Positions 42,962-51,914 of a DNA stretch of 64,000 bases are shown piece after piece. The notes below the pieces were generated by a model. The model was given only the letters and a program-made list of their open reading frames with translations, did not search any database and was not told the DNA's origin. The translations under genes were made by a program, and so were the position numbers. Origin of the DNA: CAZQFS01 sp964592755 (lineage in GTDB: Bacteria > Hydrothermota > Tepidihabitantia > Tepidihabitantales > Tepidihabitantaceae); assembly GCA_964592755.1 (NCBI GenBank), contig CAZQFS010000002.1, positions 1-64,000 of the forward strand, written 5' to 3'. The number at the start of each line of letters is the position of its first letter. The first letter of the stretch is position 1.

Positions 42962-44488
42962 GTGCATAAGCAGCATCTCTTTTCCGCTGTTGCGCTGCTG
43001 GTCGCCGGCGTCGCGCGGGCGGACACGACCGAGGTATCGGGCGCAGTGTCGGGCGTGTGGACGCGGGCGGGCAGCCCATATGCGGTGGTCGGCGAAGTGA
43101 CGGTTCCGGCCGGAGAGACGCTGGTCATAGCGCCGGGCGTCGAAGTCAGGTTCCGGGGCCGGTATCACTTCTTCGTCAACGGCCTCCTGAAGTCGGTCGG
43201 GACCGAAACCGATTCCATCGTATTCACCCGGGACCGGCCGATTGAGGAGCACAAGTGGATGGGCCTGAGGTTCGACCGATGCTCGCCCGGGTGCAGCCTG
43301 GCCTGGTGCCGGGTCGAGTACGTGAAGAACGACGGGCCATATCCGGACGTGCGCGGCGGCGCGGTCTACGTTGAGGCATGCTCGCCGACGATATCACATT
43401 GCGCCCTCTGCCACAACTACTCGCACAATGCTAATGCCAACGGCGGCGGCGGAGGCGTATTCGTCGTGTACGGCGGGCCGGTGGTCGAGTACTGCCATAT
43501 CTTCGACAACTACGTGGACTCGGGCGGCGGGCTCTGCACGCTTGAAGATTGCACGGCCATCTTCCGCAACAACCTCGTCGAGAACAACACCGCGACCTAC
43601 TGCGGCGGCGGGATGTACCTGGGCGTTCGTTCCGGCCCGACTGCGACCGGCAACGTCATCCGGCACAACCATGCCGGCGGCTGGGGCGGCGGCGGCATCA
43701 CGCTCTGGAACTGGTATGCTATCGGCCCGGTTTCCAAGACCGTCACCAACAACCTCATCTATGCCAACTCGGCCGCGGACGCGGGCGGCGGCATCTACAC
43801 TCGATATGACCTGTCCTACATCTACAACAACACGATTGTCGGCAACTCGGCCGGCCGCGGTGGCGGCATTTACGTACTGAACGAAGGCCAGTACCTGCCT
43901 GACGTGCGCAACGCCATCATCTGGGGCAACGCGGCAGGCAATGGGCCATCGGTATTCCTCGACAATGCGAACAACTCTCAAATCAATCTGAACTGGAGTG
44001 ACGTTGAGGGCGGGTGGCAGGGTCAGGGCAACTTCGACTCCATTCCCAACTTCACGGACACGGTCTGGTTTCGGCTTGCGCCTCCTTCGCGCTGCATAGA
44101 CGCAGGCACAAGCACCGGCACGCCCGAGTTCGACTTCGAAGGCGACGCGCGGTACGACGACCCCGGCTCACCCAACCGCGGCTCGGGCAGCATGGCGTAC
44201 TACGACGTGGGGTGGGACGAGTTCGTCGGCACAGGGGTCGAGGAAAGAAAGAAGAGAGAAGTGAGAAGAGAGAGAGCCGGGACGACCATCGTCCGCGACA
44301 TGCTCGTCCTCCCTGTTTCTCAACCCTCTACGTACCATTCTCTATTTGATCCGGCGGGCCGTGTGGTCATGTCGCTCTCACCCGGGGCCAACGATGTGAG
44401 CCGTCTCGCGCCGGGGGTGTACTTCGTCCGAGCTGCCAGCCGCGGGGTGTCGGCCCAAGGGTGTTACAAGGTCGTGCTTCAGCGGTAG
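42962..44488 (+). CDS. Secreted right-handed beta-helix protein
   Basis: The 508-residue protein has a signal peptide (LFSAVALLVAGVARA) and then a parallel beta-helix with rungs rich in Gly and Asn (GGGGGVFVVYGG, NNLVENNTATYCGGGMY, NNTIVGNSAGRGGGIYV). A C-terminal module (PAGRVVMSLSPG...NDVSRLAPGVYFVRA) is shared with three later proteins of the cluster. Such helices bind or cleave polysaccharides; no catalytic residues are assigned. GTG 42962 starts 12 nt after the predicted transcription start. The gene ends 6 nt before the GH18-like gene. Confidence 0.75.
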   Translation: MHKQHLFSAVALLVAGVARADTTEVSGAVSGVWTRAGSPYAVVGEVTVPAGETLVIAPGVEVRFRGRYHFFVNGLLKSVGTETDSIVFTRDRPIEEHKWMGLRFDRCSPGCSLAWCRVEYVKNDGPYPDVRGGAVYVEACSPTISHCALCHNYSHNANANGGGGGVFVVYGGPVVEYCHIFDNYVDSGGGLCTLEDCTAIFRNNLVENNTATYCGGGMYLGVRSGPTATGNVIRHNHAGGWGGGGITLWNWYAIGPVSKTVTNNLIYANSAADAGGGIYTRYDLSYIYNNTIVGNSAGRGGGIYVLNEGQYLPDVRNAIIWGNAAGNGPSVFLDNANNSQINLNWSDVEGGWQGQGNFDSIPNFTDTVWFRLAPPSRCIDAGTSTGTPEFDFEGDARYDDPGSPNRGSGSMAYYDVGWDEFVGTGVEERKKREVRRERAGTTIVRDMLVLPVSQPSTYHSLFDPAGRVVMSLSPGANDVSRLAPGVYFVRAASRGVSAQGCYKVVLQR

Positions 44489-44494
44489 GCGGTC

Positions 44495-47400
44495 GTGACT
44501 ACGCTCATACTCCTGATACTCGGGTCGGCAACCATGACCGGCGTCCACCAGCGCGACGCCTGGCAGCATCGTCTTGACACGCCGAACCCGGGCCGGTCCG
44601 GCTGGACCGCAATGCCGCTCGTTCCGCGCACCGATTCGACGCTGACCCGCTCCGTCTACGGCTACTCGCCCTACTGGGTCGACCAACGCTGGCTCCACTA
44701 TGACCTGCTTACGCACATCGGCCTGTTCGACGTGACGCTCAACCCTGATGGCTCTATCTCCAACCTCAGCAACTTCCCGCACCACTGGGCTGCGGTCATC
44801 GACCGCGCCCACCGTAACGGGGTCAGGGTCGAGATGGTGGCGACCTGCTTCGACTGGGCCAATATCCACGGCGCCATCCGCGCCCCCGCGTCGATTTCCA
44901 ACCTCATCGCGCTCGCGGAATCGTCCGGAGTCGACGGCATCAACCTCGATTTCGAGGGGCTGTGGTACGGCGACCGCGACACGTTCACGCTCTTTGTACA
45001 AAGGATGTCGGCCGCGTGCCGCGCTGCCGGGCTGGACCTGACCCTCGCCACCCCGCCGCTGAACCAGGAGAATGCTTACGACCTGGCCGCGCTGGCCGAC
45101 ACCACCGACGGCTTGTTCCTGATGGGCTACGACTTTCACTGGCGGGGTGCGCCGGAAGCCGGGCCGGTCGCCCCGCTCTCGGGCTGGCCCTTTTACGGCA
45201 ACCTGCAGATGGCCATCAACCACTATCTGGGGCGGATTGGCCACATGCGCGACGTCTGGTTCGGCATGCCCTACTACGGCTACCAGTGGCCGACCTACGC
45301 CGACACGGTGCGTTCGCGCACGACCGGGCTCGGCGAGGCGGTGTACTTTCGCGACGCGCCCGGTGCTGCCCGGACGCACGGTTACCGCTGGAATGCCGAA
45401 GGCCAGTCACCGTGGTACGCATTCAACAGCGGCGGCTGGTACCAGTGCTGGTTCGACGACGACACCAGCCTGCTGCTCAGGTACCGCGAGGTGCACGAAC
45501 ACGACATGCTCGGTACCGGCATGTGGGCGCTGGGTTACGATGGGTCGCGCACCGAGCTCTGGGCTGCTTTGCGCGAGAGCTTCAACCGGCCGCGTGCCGC
45601 GTTCACCAACGGCGACTGCGAGACGTGGCGGTTCGACACGCTGCCGGTGCCGAGTGACACGTCGGCCAATCCGGTCGGCTGGTACGAAGGCAGGAAGGCG
45701 AAGTACCGTCGCGAAGCCGGGCTGGTCCGTTCCGGCGCAAGTGCCATCAGGCACATCCCGGACTCACTCGGCTACGCGTGGCCGGTCGAGTCGAAGTTGT
45801 TCCAGGACGTGACCGTCCTGCCGGGTGCAAGCTACGAATTCTCGGGCTGGTCGTACAAGAACGACGGCCGTGGCAACCGGACAAAGCTGCTGCTCCAGTG
45901 GCACGACTCCACGTACAACGTCGTCGGCAGCGCCGCGTCGGTCGTGCTGACCGCGGACAGCGCCGGCTGGCGATACCTGACCACTGGCAGCGTGCCCGTG
46001 CCCAACGGCACAAGATTCGCCCGGCTCTGTCTGTGGATGGAAGGCCGGGGCGGGTTCGACTTCTGGGACGACGTCGCTTTCAGCAGGACCGTGGTGCACG
46101 ACGTCGGTGTGCTGAGCATTGTTGCGCCTGCCGGCGCGGTCGACTCGGGAAGCTCAATCTTTCCGGCATGCACGGTCGGCAACTTCGGTGCGAGCCCAGA
46201 GTCGTACCGCGTGCGCATGCGCATCGGGACGTTGTACGACGACACCGCGCTCGTAACGGCCCAGGCGCCGGGGACGCGGTCTCATCTGACTTTCCCGAGC
46301 TGGCAGGTACGTGCGGCGCCCGGCAACTATGCGGTGACGTGCTCGACCGAGCTGGCCGGCGACGAAGTCCAGACCAACAACCGGCTGACCGACTCGGTGA
46401 CCGTGCGGCGGCCGCCGATTCACGACGTCAGCGCCATTCGCATCATCACGCCGCCGGGCACGGTCGATTCAGGCAGCTTCGTCAGGCCGCAGGCAAAGGT
46501 CAGTAACCTGGGCGGCGTGGCGGAGAGCTTCTCAATCCGTTTCCGCATAGGCAGCTCGTACTCGCAGGATGCCGCGTTGTCCGGTCTGGCCGCAGGCGAT
46601 TCGGCGACCGTCTCATTTCCGATCTGGATTGCGGCCATCGGCGACTTCGTAGTCAGTTGCTCGACCATGCTCGCGGCCGATGGAAGCCCGGCCAATGACC
46701 GCTGCACGAGTTCGGTCCGGGTCGTGTCCGGCGGAGGCGGCATCCGGGGGTGGACCGAACGCGCGGCGATGCCGTTGCTACCGTCCGGCCGGACCCTCAA
46801 AGACGGTGCCTGGCTGACGTTCGACGCCGGCTCGGGCCTGGTCTACGCGGCCAAGGGCTACAAGACCGGCGACTTCTACTCCTACGACCCGGCGCAGGAC
46901 ACGTGGCGGCAACTGGCGTTCATGCCGGCCGGGACTGAGAACAGACCGCCCTATAAGGGCGCCGTGGGCTGTACCGACGGCTCCGGTACTGTCTATGCCA
47001 CCAAGGGCAACAACACGCCGGGCTTCTACGGCTACACGGCCGCGACCGACTCCTGGAAGCAGCTCGCCGACGTGCCCCTCGGTACCTCGAACAAGAAGGT
47101 GAAAGGCGGGGCCGACGCCGTCTACTTCGGCGGGCACGTCTACCTGCTCAAGGGCTACAAGAACGAGTTCTGGCGCTACAACACGGCGACCGACACATGG
47201 ACACCGCTGCCCGACGCCCCGGCCGGCACCAACCCGAAATACAACACGGGTTCTTTCCTCGTGTACGACGGCAACCAGACCATCTACTGCCACAAGTCCA
47301 AGTACCACGAACTGTGGCGCTACGACCTGGCCCGGGACACGTGGTATCCGACACCCCTCACGCCAATGCCGTTGCTCTCCGCCTCGGGCAGGAGACGCAA

Positions 47401-47971
47401 ATCCAAGGACGGCGGCTGCGCCGCCTGGCTCGGCGACGGCTTCTATGCCTTCAAGGGCGCCAATACGCAGGAATTCTGGAAGTACTGGCCACAGGGCGAC
47501 TCCTGGGACGAGCAGGAGACGCTGCCGTCGGTCGGCAGCTCGGCCAGGAAGAAACGGGTCAAGAACGGCGCTGACCTGGTCCGCATCGACCCGGCGACCA
47601 TCCTCGCGCTCAAAGGCGGCCGGGTCAATGAACTGTGGCGCTACACCCCGTCGCTCGTCGCTACCCGCTCGACGCCGCAGGTCGTTGACGGCGTCCTGTC
47701 CAGGCTCACGCGTGCGACCGGTGCGATTCGTATCTACCCAAACCCGCTGGGTCAGCATGGCGTGCTGAGCTACTCGCTGCCGCGGCCTGCTCTCCTGCAA
47801 GTGCGCCTGTACAACGCAGCGGGCCGGGCAATCAGGGCTTTGGTGCCCGCCGCGGTCGCACAGGGCAGCGGCACTATCCCCCTCAGCGCACAAGCCCTGG
47901 CACCTGGCGTCTACTTTGTCCGCGTGACCGCCGGCGGAGAGCAAGCAAGCGTCAAGCTGGTCGTCGAGTAG
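44495..47971 (+). CDS. Secreted GH18-like glycosidase with CARDB and Kelch-like regions
   Basis: The 1158-residue protein opens with a short hydrophobic leader. A GH18 domain (about 50-370) has the catalytic motif DGINLDFE (D147, D152, E154). It is followed by a jelly-roll carbohydrate-binding-like domain (about 375-530), two CARDB-like domains (about 535-640 and 645-745) and a Kelch-like propeller (about 750-1055: YAAKGYKTGDFYSYDP and so on). A sorting module of the type-A kind ends it (IRIYPNPLGQ ... APGVYFVRVTAGG). It probably degrades chitin or peptidoglycan at the cell surface. Positions 44646-46047 are identical to the second gene at 48799-50200. GTG 44495 is close behind the previous stop. 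Confidence 0.8.
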   Translation: MTTLILLILGSATMTGVHQRDAWQHRLDTPNPGRSGWTAMPLVPRTDSTLTRSVYGYSPYWVDQRWLHYDLLTHIGLFDVTLNPDGSISNLSNFPHHWAAVIDRAHRNGVRVEMVATCFDWANIHGAIRAPASISNLIALAESSGVDGINLDFEGLWYGDRDTFTLFVQRMSAACRAAGLDLTLATPPLNQENAYDLAALADTTDGLFLMGYDFHWRGAPEAGPVAPLSGWPFYGNLQMAINHYLGRIGHMRDVWFGMPYYGYQWPTYADTVRSRTTGLGEAVYFRDAPGAARTHGYRWNAEGQSPWYAFNSGGWYQCWFDDDTSLLLRYREVHEHDMLGTGMWALGYDGSRTELWAALRESFNRPRAAFTNGDCETWRFDTLPVPSDTSANPVGWYEGRKAKYRREAGLVRSGASAIRHIPDSLGYAWPVESKLFQDVTVLPGASYEFSGWSYKNDGRGNRTKLLLQWHDSTYNVVGSAASVVLTADSAGWRYLTTGSVPVPNGTRFARLCLWMEGRGGFDFWDDVAFSRTVVHDVGVLSIVAPAGAVDSGSSIFPACTVGNFGASPESYRVRMRIGTLYDDTALVTAQAPGTRSHLTFPSWQVRAAPGNYAVTCSTELAGDEVQTNNRLTDSVTVRRPPIHDVSAIRIITPPGTVDSGSFVRPQAKVSNLGGVAESFSIRFRIGSSYSQDAALSGLAAGDSATVSFPIWIAAIGDFVVSCSTMLAADGSPANDRCTSSVRVVSGGGGIRGWTERAAMPLLPSGRTLKDGAWLTFDAGSGLVYAAKGYKTGDFYSYDPAQDTWRQLAFMPAGTENRPPYKGAVGCTDGSGTVYATKGNNTPGFYGYTAATDSWKQLADVPLGTSNKKVKGGADAVYFGGHVYLLKGYKNEFWRYNTATDTWTPLPDAPAGTNPKYNTGSFLVYDGNQTIYCHKSKYHELWRYDLARDTWYPTPLTPMPLLSASGRRRKSKDGGCAAWLGDGFYAFKGANTQEFWKYWPQGDSWDEQETLPSVGSSARKKRVKNGADLVRIDPATILALKGGRVNELWRYTPSLVATRSTPQVVDGVLSRLTRATGAIRIYPNPLGQHGVLSYSLPRPALLQVRLYNAAGRAIRALVPAAVAQGSGTIPLSAQALAPGVYFVRVTAGGEQASVKLVVE
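44646..46047 (+). repeat. 1.4-kb perfect direct repeat, first copy
   Basis: This segment, covering the GH18 and carbohydrate-binding regions, appears identical to 48799-50200 (offset 4153). I compared the lines by eye and found no difference. The first mismatch on the right is G at 46048 against C at 50201. Flanking sequence is unrelated on the left and partly similar on the right. Confidence 0.85.
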
Positions 47972-48071
47972 CCCAAGCCGCGCCGGGCGTTGCCGGCGCT
48001 GTCGTCGCAGGGTGAGAATGTCACGGGTGGGGTCATCGTTTGACGGTCGTCTTTGCGCGTCAGGTGTGAGT

Positions 48072-48359
48072 CTAGCTGGTATCTCGCCGGTTCGGGAATG
48101 GGAAGTGTGAACTGAGCCAGTGATGTGGGCTGCCATCAAGACAGAGCAGTTCGCCGAACTGAGCCCTGCGTTCCCGGCGGCGACGGTGGGCCTTGGCGCG
48201 GCGTCTTCGGTGTGGGCCGAGACCGAAAGTGCGCAGCCAGCAGCGGACCGTCTCCCGGGAGAGCACGATGCCACATTCCTCGGCCAGGGTTTCAGTGAAA
48301 TGGGCGGTGTTGGAGTCGTGGCAGTAGCGCTGGTAGAGGGCGAGGACTGGTTTGTGCAT
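48072..48359 (-). pseudogene. ISNCY-type transposase remnant
   Basis: The 95-codon frame reads MHKPVLALYQRYCHDSN, then AEECGIVLSRETVRCWLRT and RERRAQFGELLCLDGSPHHW. This is the end of the helix-turn-helix and the first catalytic Asp of the DDE domain of ISNCY/IS481-like transposases. It breaks off after the DGS motif, so most of the catalytic domain is missing. The rest of the 47972-48635 gap holds no gene. It includes CGTGACATTCTCACC (minus strand) at 48026-48011, a possible old insertion-sequence end. Confidence 0.6.
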
Positions 48360-48599
48360 GGCCGCGGGTCGGGCGTTGTGCGAACGGTGTTCGCGATTGC
48401 CGTCTCGGCCGAGCGCCGGAGGGCGGGCCGTCTGCCTGAGATGCTCGACCCGACCCTGCCCGTAGACCGGTTCACGGGCAAGCCCTACGGGCACAAAACG
48501 GCACCGGGCGGGTTTGTGGCGTACAGCGCGGGCCGCGACGAAACGGACAACGGCGGCGACGCGCTCGATCAACACGAACCGCTCCGCGGCCGACGGCTG

Positions 48600-48628
48600 T
48601 TGCCGCGCGGCCAACCGGCGGCTATAAT
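48600..48628 (+). promoter_or_regulatory. Promoter of the second GH18-like gene, near-leaderless
   Basis: TTGCCG (48600-48605), a 17-nt spacer and TATAAT (48623-48628) predict a start about 48635, one base before the GTG at 48636. The in-frame ATG at 48627 lies in the -10 box, so it cannot be used from this promoter. Confidence 0.55.
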
Positions 48629-48635
48629 GGAGGCG

Positions 48636-50513
48636 GTGAGAAGACTCTGGTTTACCCTGCTCGTTTCGACCGCGCTGGCCGCTTCGCATCACCGGCACTG
48701 GGCCGAGTCGGAAGGGCACCGCGGGACCGCCGCGGTTGAGCGGCCGGCGTTCACCGGCCGGCCGAGCCCGCTCATTCCCCGCGACGAGCCGACCGTAGCC
48801 CGCTCCGTCTACGGCTACTCGCCCTACTGGGTCGACCAACGCTGGCTCCACTATGACCTGCTTACGCACATCGGCCTGTTCGACGTGACGCTCAACCCTG
48901 ATGGCTCTATCTCCAACCTCAGCAACTTCCCGCACCACTGGGCTGCGGTCATCGACCGCGCCCACCGTAACGGGGTCAGGGTCGAGATGGTGGCGACCTG
49001 CTTCGACTGGGCCAATATCCACGGCGCCATCCGCGCCCCCGCGTCGATTTCCAACCTCATCGCGCTCGCGGAATCGTCCGGAGTCGACGGCATCAACCTC
49101 GATTTCGAGGGGCTGTGGTACGGCGACCGCGACACGTTCACGCTCTTTGTACAAAGGATGTCGGCCGCGTGCCGCGCTGCCGGGCTGGACCTGACCCTCG
49201 CCACCCCGCCGCTGAACCAGGAGAATGCTTACGACCTGGCCGCGCTGGCCGACACCACCGACGGCTTGTTCCTGATGGGCTACGACTTTCACTGGCGGGG
49301 TGCGCCGGAAGCCGGGCCGGTCGCCCCGCTCTCGGGCTGGCCCTTTTACGGCAACCTGCAGATGGCCATCAACCACTATCTGGGGCGGATTGGCCACATG
49401 CGCGACGTCTGGTTCGGCATGCCCTACTACGGCTACCAGTGGCCGACCTACGCCGACACGGTGCGTTCGCGCACGACCGGGCTCGGCGAGGCGGTGTACT
49501 TTCGCGACGCGCCCGGTGCTGCCCGGACGCACGGTTACCGCTGGAATGCCGAAGGCCAGTCACCGTGGTACGCATTCAACAGCGGCGGCTGGTACCAGTG
49601 CTGGTTCGACGACGACACCAGCCTGCTGCTCAGGTACCGCGAGGTGCACGAACACGACATGCTCGGTACCGGCATGTGGGCGCTGGGTTACGATGGGTCG
49701 CGCACCGAGCTCTGGGCTGCTTTGCGCGAGAGCTTCAACCGGCCGCGTGCCGCGTTCACCAACGGCGACTGCGAGACGTGGCGGTTCGACACGCTGCCGG
49801 TGCCGAGTGACACGTCGGCCAATCCGGTCGGCTGGTACGAAGGCAGGAAGGCGAAGTACCGTCGCGAAGCCGGGCTGGTCCGTTCCGGCGCAAGTGCCAT
49901 CAGGCACATCCCGGACTCACTCGGCTACGCGTGGCCGGTCGAGTCGAAGTTGTTCCAGGACGTGACCGTCCTGCCGGGTGCAAGCTACGAATTCTCGGGC
50001 TGGTCGTACAAGAACGACGGCCGTGGCAACCGGACAAAGCTGCTGCTCCAGTGGCACGACTCCACGTACAACGTCGTCGGCAGCGCCGCGTCGGTCGTGC
50101 TGACCGCGGACAGCGCCGGCTGGCGATACCTGACCACTGGCAGCGTGCCCGTGCCCAACGGCACAAGATTCGCCCGGCTCTGTCTGTGGATGGAAGGCCG
50201 CGGCGGGTTCGACCACTGGGACGACATCAGCTTCGACGTCTTCACCGGCATCGCGGGGCGGCTGGACTGGTCAGAGCCGGCCAACGATGATGTGGCAACC
50301 GTCGCTCGCGGCGTGCTGGTGCTGCCACGCAACACGGCCGAATTGCCCCGCAGTTCGCGCCGTGTCTCAGGGCCCGCCCTGCTCGACATCACCGGCCGCA
50401 AGGTCATGACACTCTCGCCCGGCCCGAACGACTTGCGGCATCTGGCGCCGGGCGTGTACTTCGTGCGAGCAGCACAAGCTCAAGCCGTCCGCAAGGTCGT
50501 GGTCACGAGATAG
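48636..50513 (+). CDS. Secreted GH18-like glycosidase, second copy
   Basis: The 625-residue protein has its own N-terminus (MRRLWFTLLVSTALAASHH), the GH18 domain (catalytic D151, D156, E158 in DGINLDFE) and the carbohydrate-binding-like domain found in the first copy. It then has a different C-terminus (about 525-625), which ends in LLDITGRKVMTLSPGPNDL... APGVYFVRA, as in its neighbours. CARDB and Kelch-like regions are lacking. It is probably another sorted surface glycosidase. The GTG start is chosen from the promoter. It precedes the YncE-like gene by 9 nt. Confidence 0.8.
   Translation: MRRLWFTLLVSTALAASHHRHWAESEGHRGTAAVERPAFTGRPSPLIPRDEPTVARSVYGYSPYWVDQRWLHYDLLTHIGLFDVTLNPDGSISNLSNFPHHWAAVIDRAHRNGVRVEMVATCFDWANIHGAIRAPASISNLIALAESSGVDGINLDFEGLWYGDRDTFTLFVQRMSAACRAAGLDLTLATPPLNQENAYDLAALADTTDGLFLMGYDFHWRGAPEAGPVAPLSGWPFYGNLQMAINHYLGRIGHMRDVWFGMPYYGYQWPTYADTVRSRTTGLGEAVYFRDAPGAARTHGYRWNAEGQSPWYAFNSGGWYQCWFDDDTSLLLRYREVHEHDMLGTGMWALGYDGSRTELWAALRESFNRPRAAFTNGDCETWRFDTLPVPSDTSANPVGWYEGRKAKYRREAGLVRSGASAIRHIPDSLGYAWPVESKLFQDVTVLPGASYEFSGWSYKNDGRGNRTKLLLQWHDSTYNVVGSAASVVLTADSAGWRYLTTGSVPVPNGTRFARLCLWMEGRGGFDHWDDISFDVFTGIAGRLDWSEPANDDVATVARGVLVLPRNTAELPRSSRRVSGPALLDITGRKVMTLSPGPNDLRHLAPGVYFVRAAQAQAVRKVVVTR
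48799..50200 (+). repeat. 1.4-kb perfect direct repeat, second copy
   Basis: Identical by eye to 44646-46047, including third codon positions. Such identity implies recent duplication or gene conversion, or a collapsed or copied assembly region. Confidence 0.85.
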
Positions 50514-50522
50514 GAGGGCGCG

Positions 50523-51908
50523 GTGAAGAAGCTCAATGTGCTCCTGGCGGCCCTGGCGGTTACCGCCTCCGGGCAGTATCTGGAAACGACGATTCGTCTG
50601 TCTGACTCGCTGGGCATGCTGGCAGTGCCGCGCTGCCTGGCGTACAACGCCACCAGCAACACAGTCTACGTCGGTGGCGAAAACGGCGACTGCGTTGTCG
50701 CCATCGATGGCGCAACCAACCGGAAGATCGCCTCCATCCCTACCGGCTTCGCGGTGTATGCCGTCTGCTGCAACCCGCGCGAGAACAAGGTCTACTGTGC
50801 GGACTACCACAAAGACAGCGTGCATGTGGTCGACGGCGCGACCAACCGCGTGGTCGCAATCGTGCCGGTCGGCGACTGCCCCTACGCGCTGGGGTACAAC
50901 CCGCAGGAGAACAAGGTCTACTGCGGCAACTTCGTGAGCGACGACGTGACCGTTATCGACGGAGCGCGGGATTCGGTGCTCGCCACCGTGCGGACCGGGG
51001 TCAACCCATGGGCCTTGTGCTGCGATGAGCAGGACAACCGGGTCTTCAGTGCGAACATGGAAAGCGATGACCTGACCGTGATTGACGGCGCCACCAACCA
51101 GGTCATCGCCACGGTCTTCTCCGGCGACCATCCGTGGGACATCCTCTACAACCCGCAAGAGAACAAGGTCTACGGCGCGAACCACTTCGGCAAGAGCGTA
51201 ACCGTGGTCGACGCGGCCGCGAACCGAGCCATTGTGTCGGTCACGGTCGGCAACGAGCCCGTTGCCTTGTGCTACAACCCGCGCGAGAACCGCGTCTACT
51301 GCGCCAACGAGTACGATGGGACCGTGGCGGTGCTGGACGGCGCGACGAACGCGGTGCTCGCGACAGTGCCGGCGGGCAGCCACCCGTGGGCGCTGTGCTG
51401 GAACTCGCGCAGCAACGCGGTCTACTGCGCCAACTTTGGCAGCAACGATGTGACCGTGATTGACGGCGCGACGAACGCGGTGGTTGCGACCGTGGCGGTC
51501 GGCACCGGGCCCTGCGCGCTGGTCCACAATCCGGCCGAGAACCGGGTCTACGTGGCCAACAGCGGAGACTCGACCGTGTCGGTACTGCGGGACACAGGGA
51601 CCGTGGCAGTCGAAGAACGAAGCCTGATGCCGGACGCGCGACGACCGGCGCCGCGCGCAACAGTCGTGCGCAGGGTGCTGTGGTTCCGCGACTTGGGACA
51701 CGACCCGAAATCCTCAGGCGGACTTCGGTCATGTCCTGCGTCCCTGCTCGACGCGACCGGCCGCAAGGTCATTGACCTCGCGCCCGGCGCCAACGATGTG
51801 CGGCATCTTGCGCCCGGGGTGTACTTCATCAGCGACCACTCGGCGCCCGGCAGTCGGCATTCAGGGCGTGGCGCGTTACGCACGGCGAGGGTCGTGGTCG
51901 CGAAGTAG
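50523..51908 (+). CDS. Secreted YncE-like beta-propeller protein
   Basis: The 461-residue protein has a signal peptide (ending VTASGQ) and at least seven repeats of about 42 residues with the pattern VIDGATN.V.ATV..G..PWAL.YNP.EN.VYCAN, the YncE/NHL-type propeller. The repeats are close in wording, so they may recombine. The C-terminus has LLDATGRKVIDLAPGANDVRHLAPGVYFI, the shared module, then a linker and ARVVVAK. It is 9 nt after the GH18-like gene and 6 nt before the next propeller. Binding of a surface ligand is a plausible role. Confidence 0.8.
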   Translation: MKKLNVLLAALAVTASGQYLETTIRLSDSLGMLAVPRCLAYNATSNTVYVGGENGDCVVAIDGATNRKIASIPTGFAVYAVCCNPRENKVYCADYHKDSVHVVDGATNRVVAIVPVGDCPYALGYNPQENKVYCGNFVSDDVTVIDGARDSVLATVRTGVNPWALCCDEQDNRVFSANMESDDLTVIDGATNQVIATVFSGDHPWDILYNPQENKVYGANHFGKSVTVVDAAANRAIVSVTVGNEPVALCYNPRENRVYCANEYDGTVAVLDGATNAVLATVPAGSHPWALCWNSRSNAVYCANFGSNDVTVIDGATNAVVATVAVGTGPCALVHNPAENRVYVANSGDSTVSVLRDTGTVAVEERSLMPDARRPAPRATVVRRVLWFRDLGHDPKSSGGLRSCPASLLDATGRKVIDLAPGANDVRHLAPGVYFISDHSAPGSRHSGRGALRTARVVVAK

Positions 51909-51914
51909 GAGAGC

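Noticed and set aside
48120..48626. N-terminal extension of the second GH18-like protein
   Set aside because: It lies opposite the transposase remnant and upstream of the TATAAT box; the signal peptide begins only at 48636.
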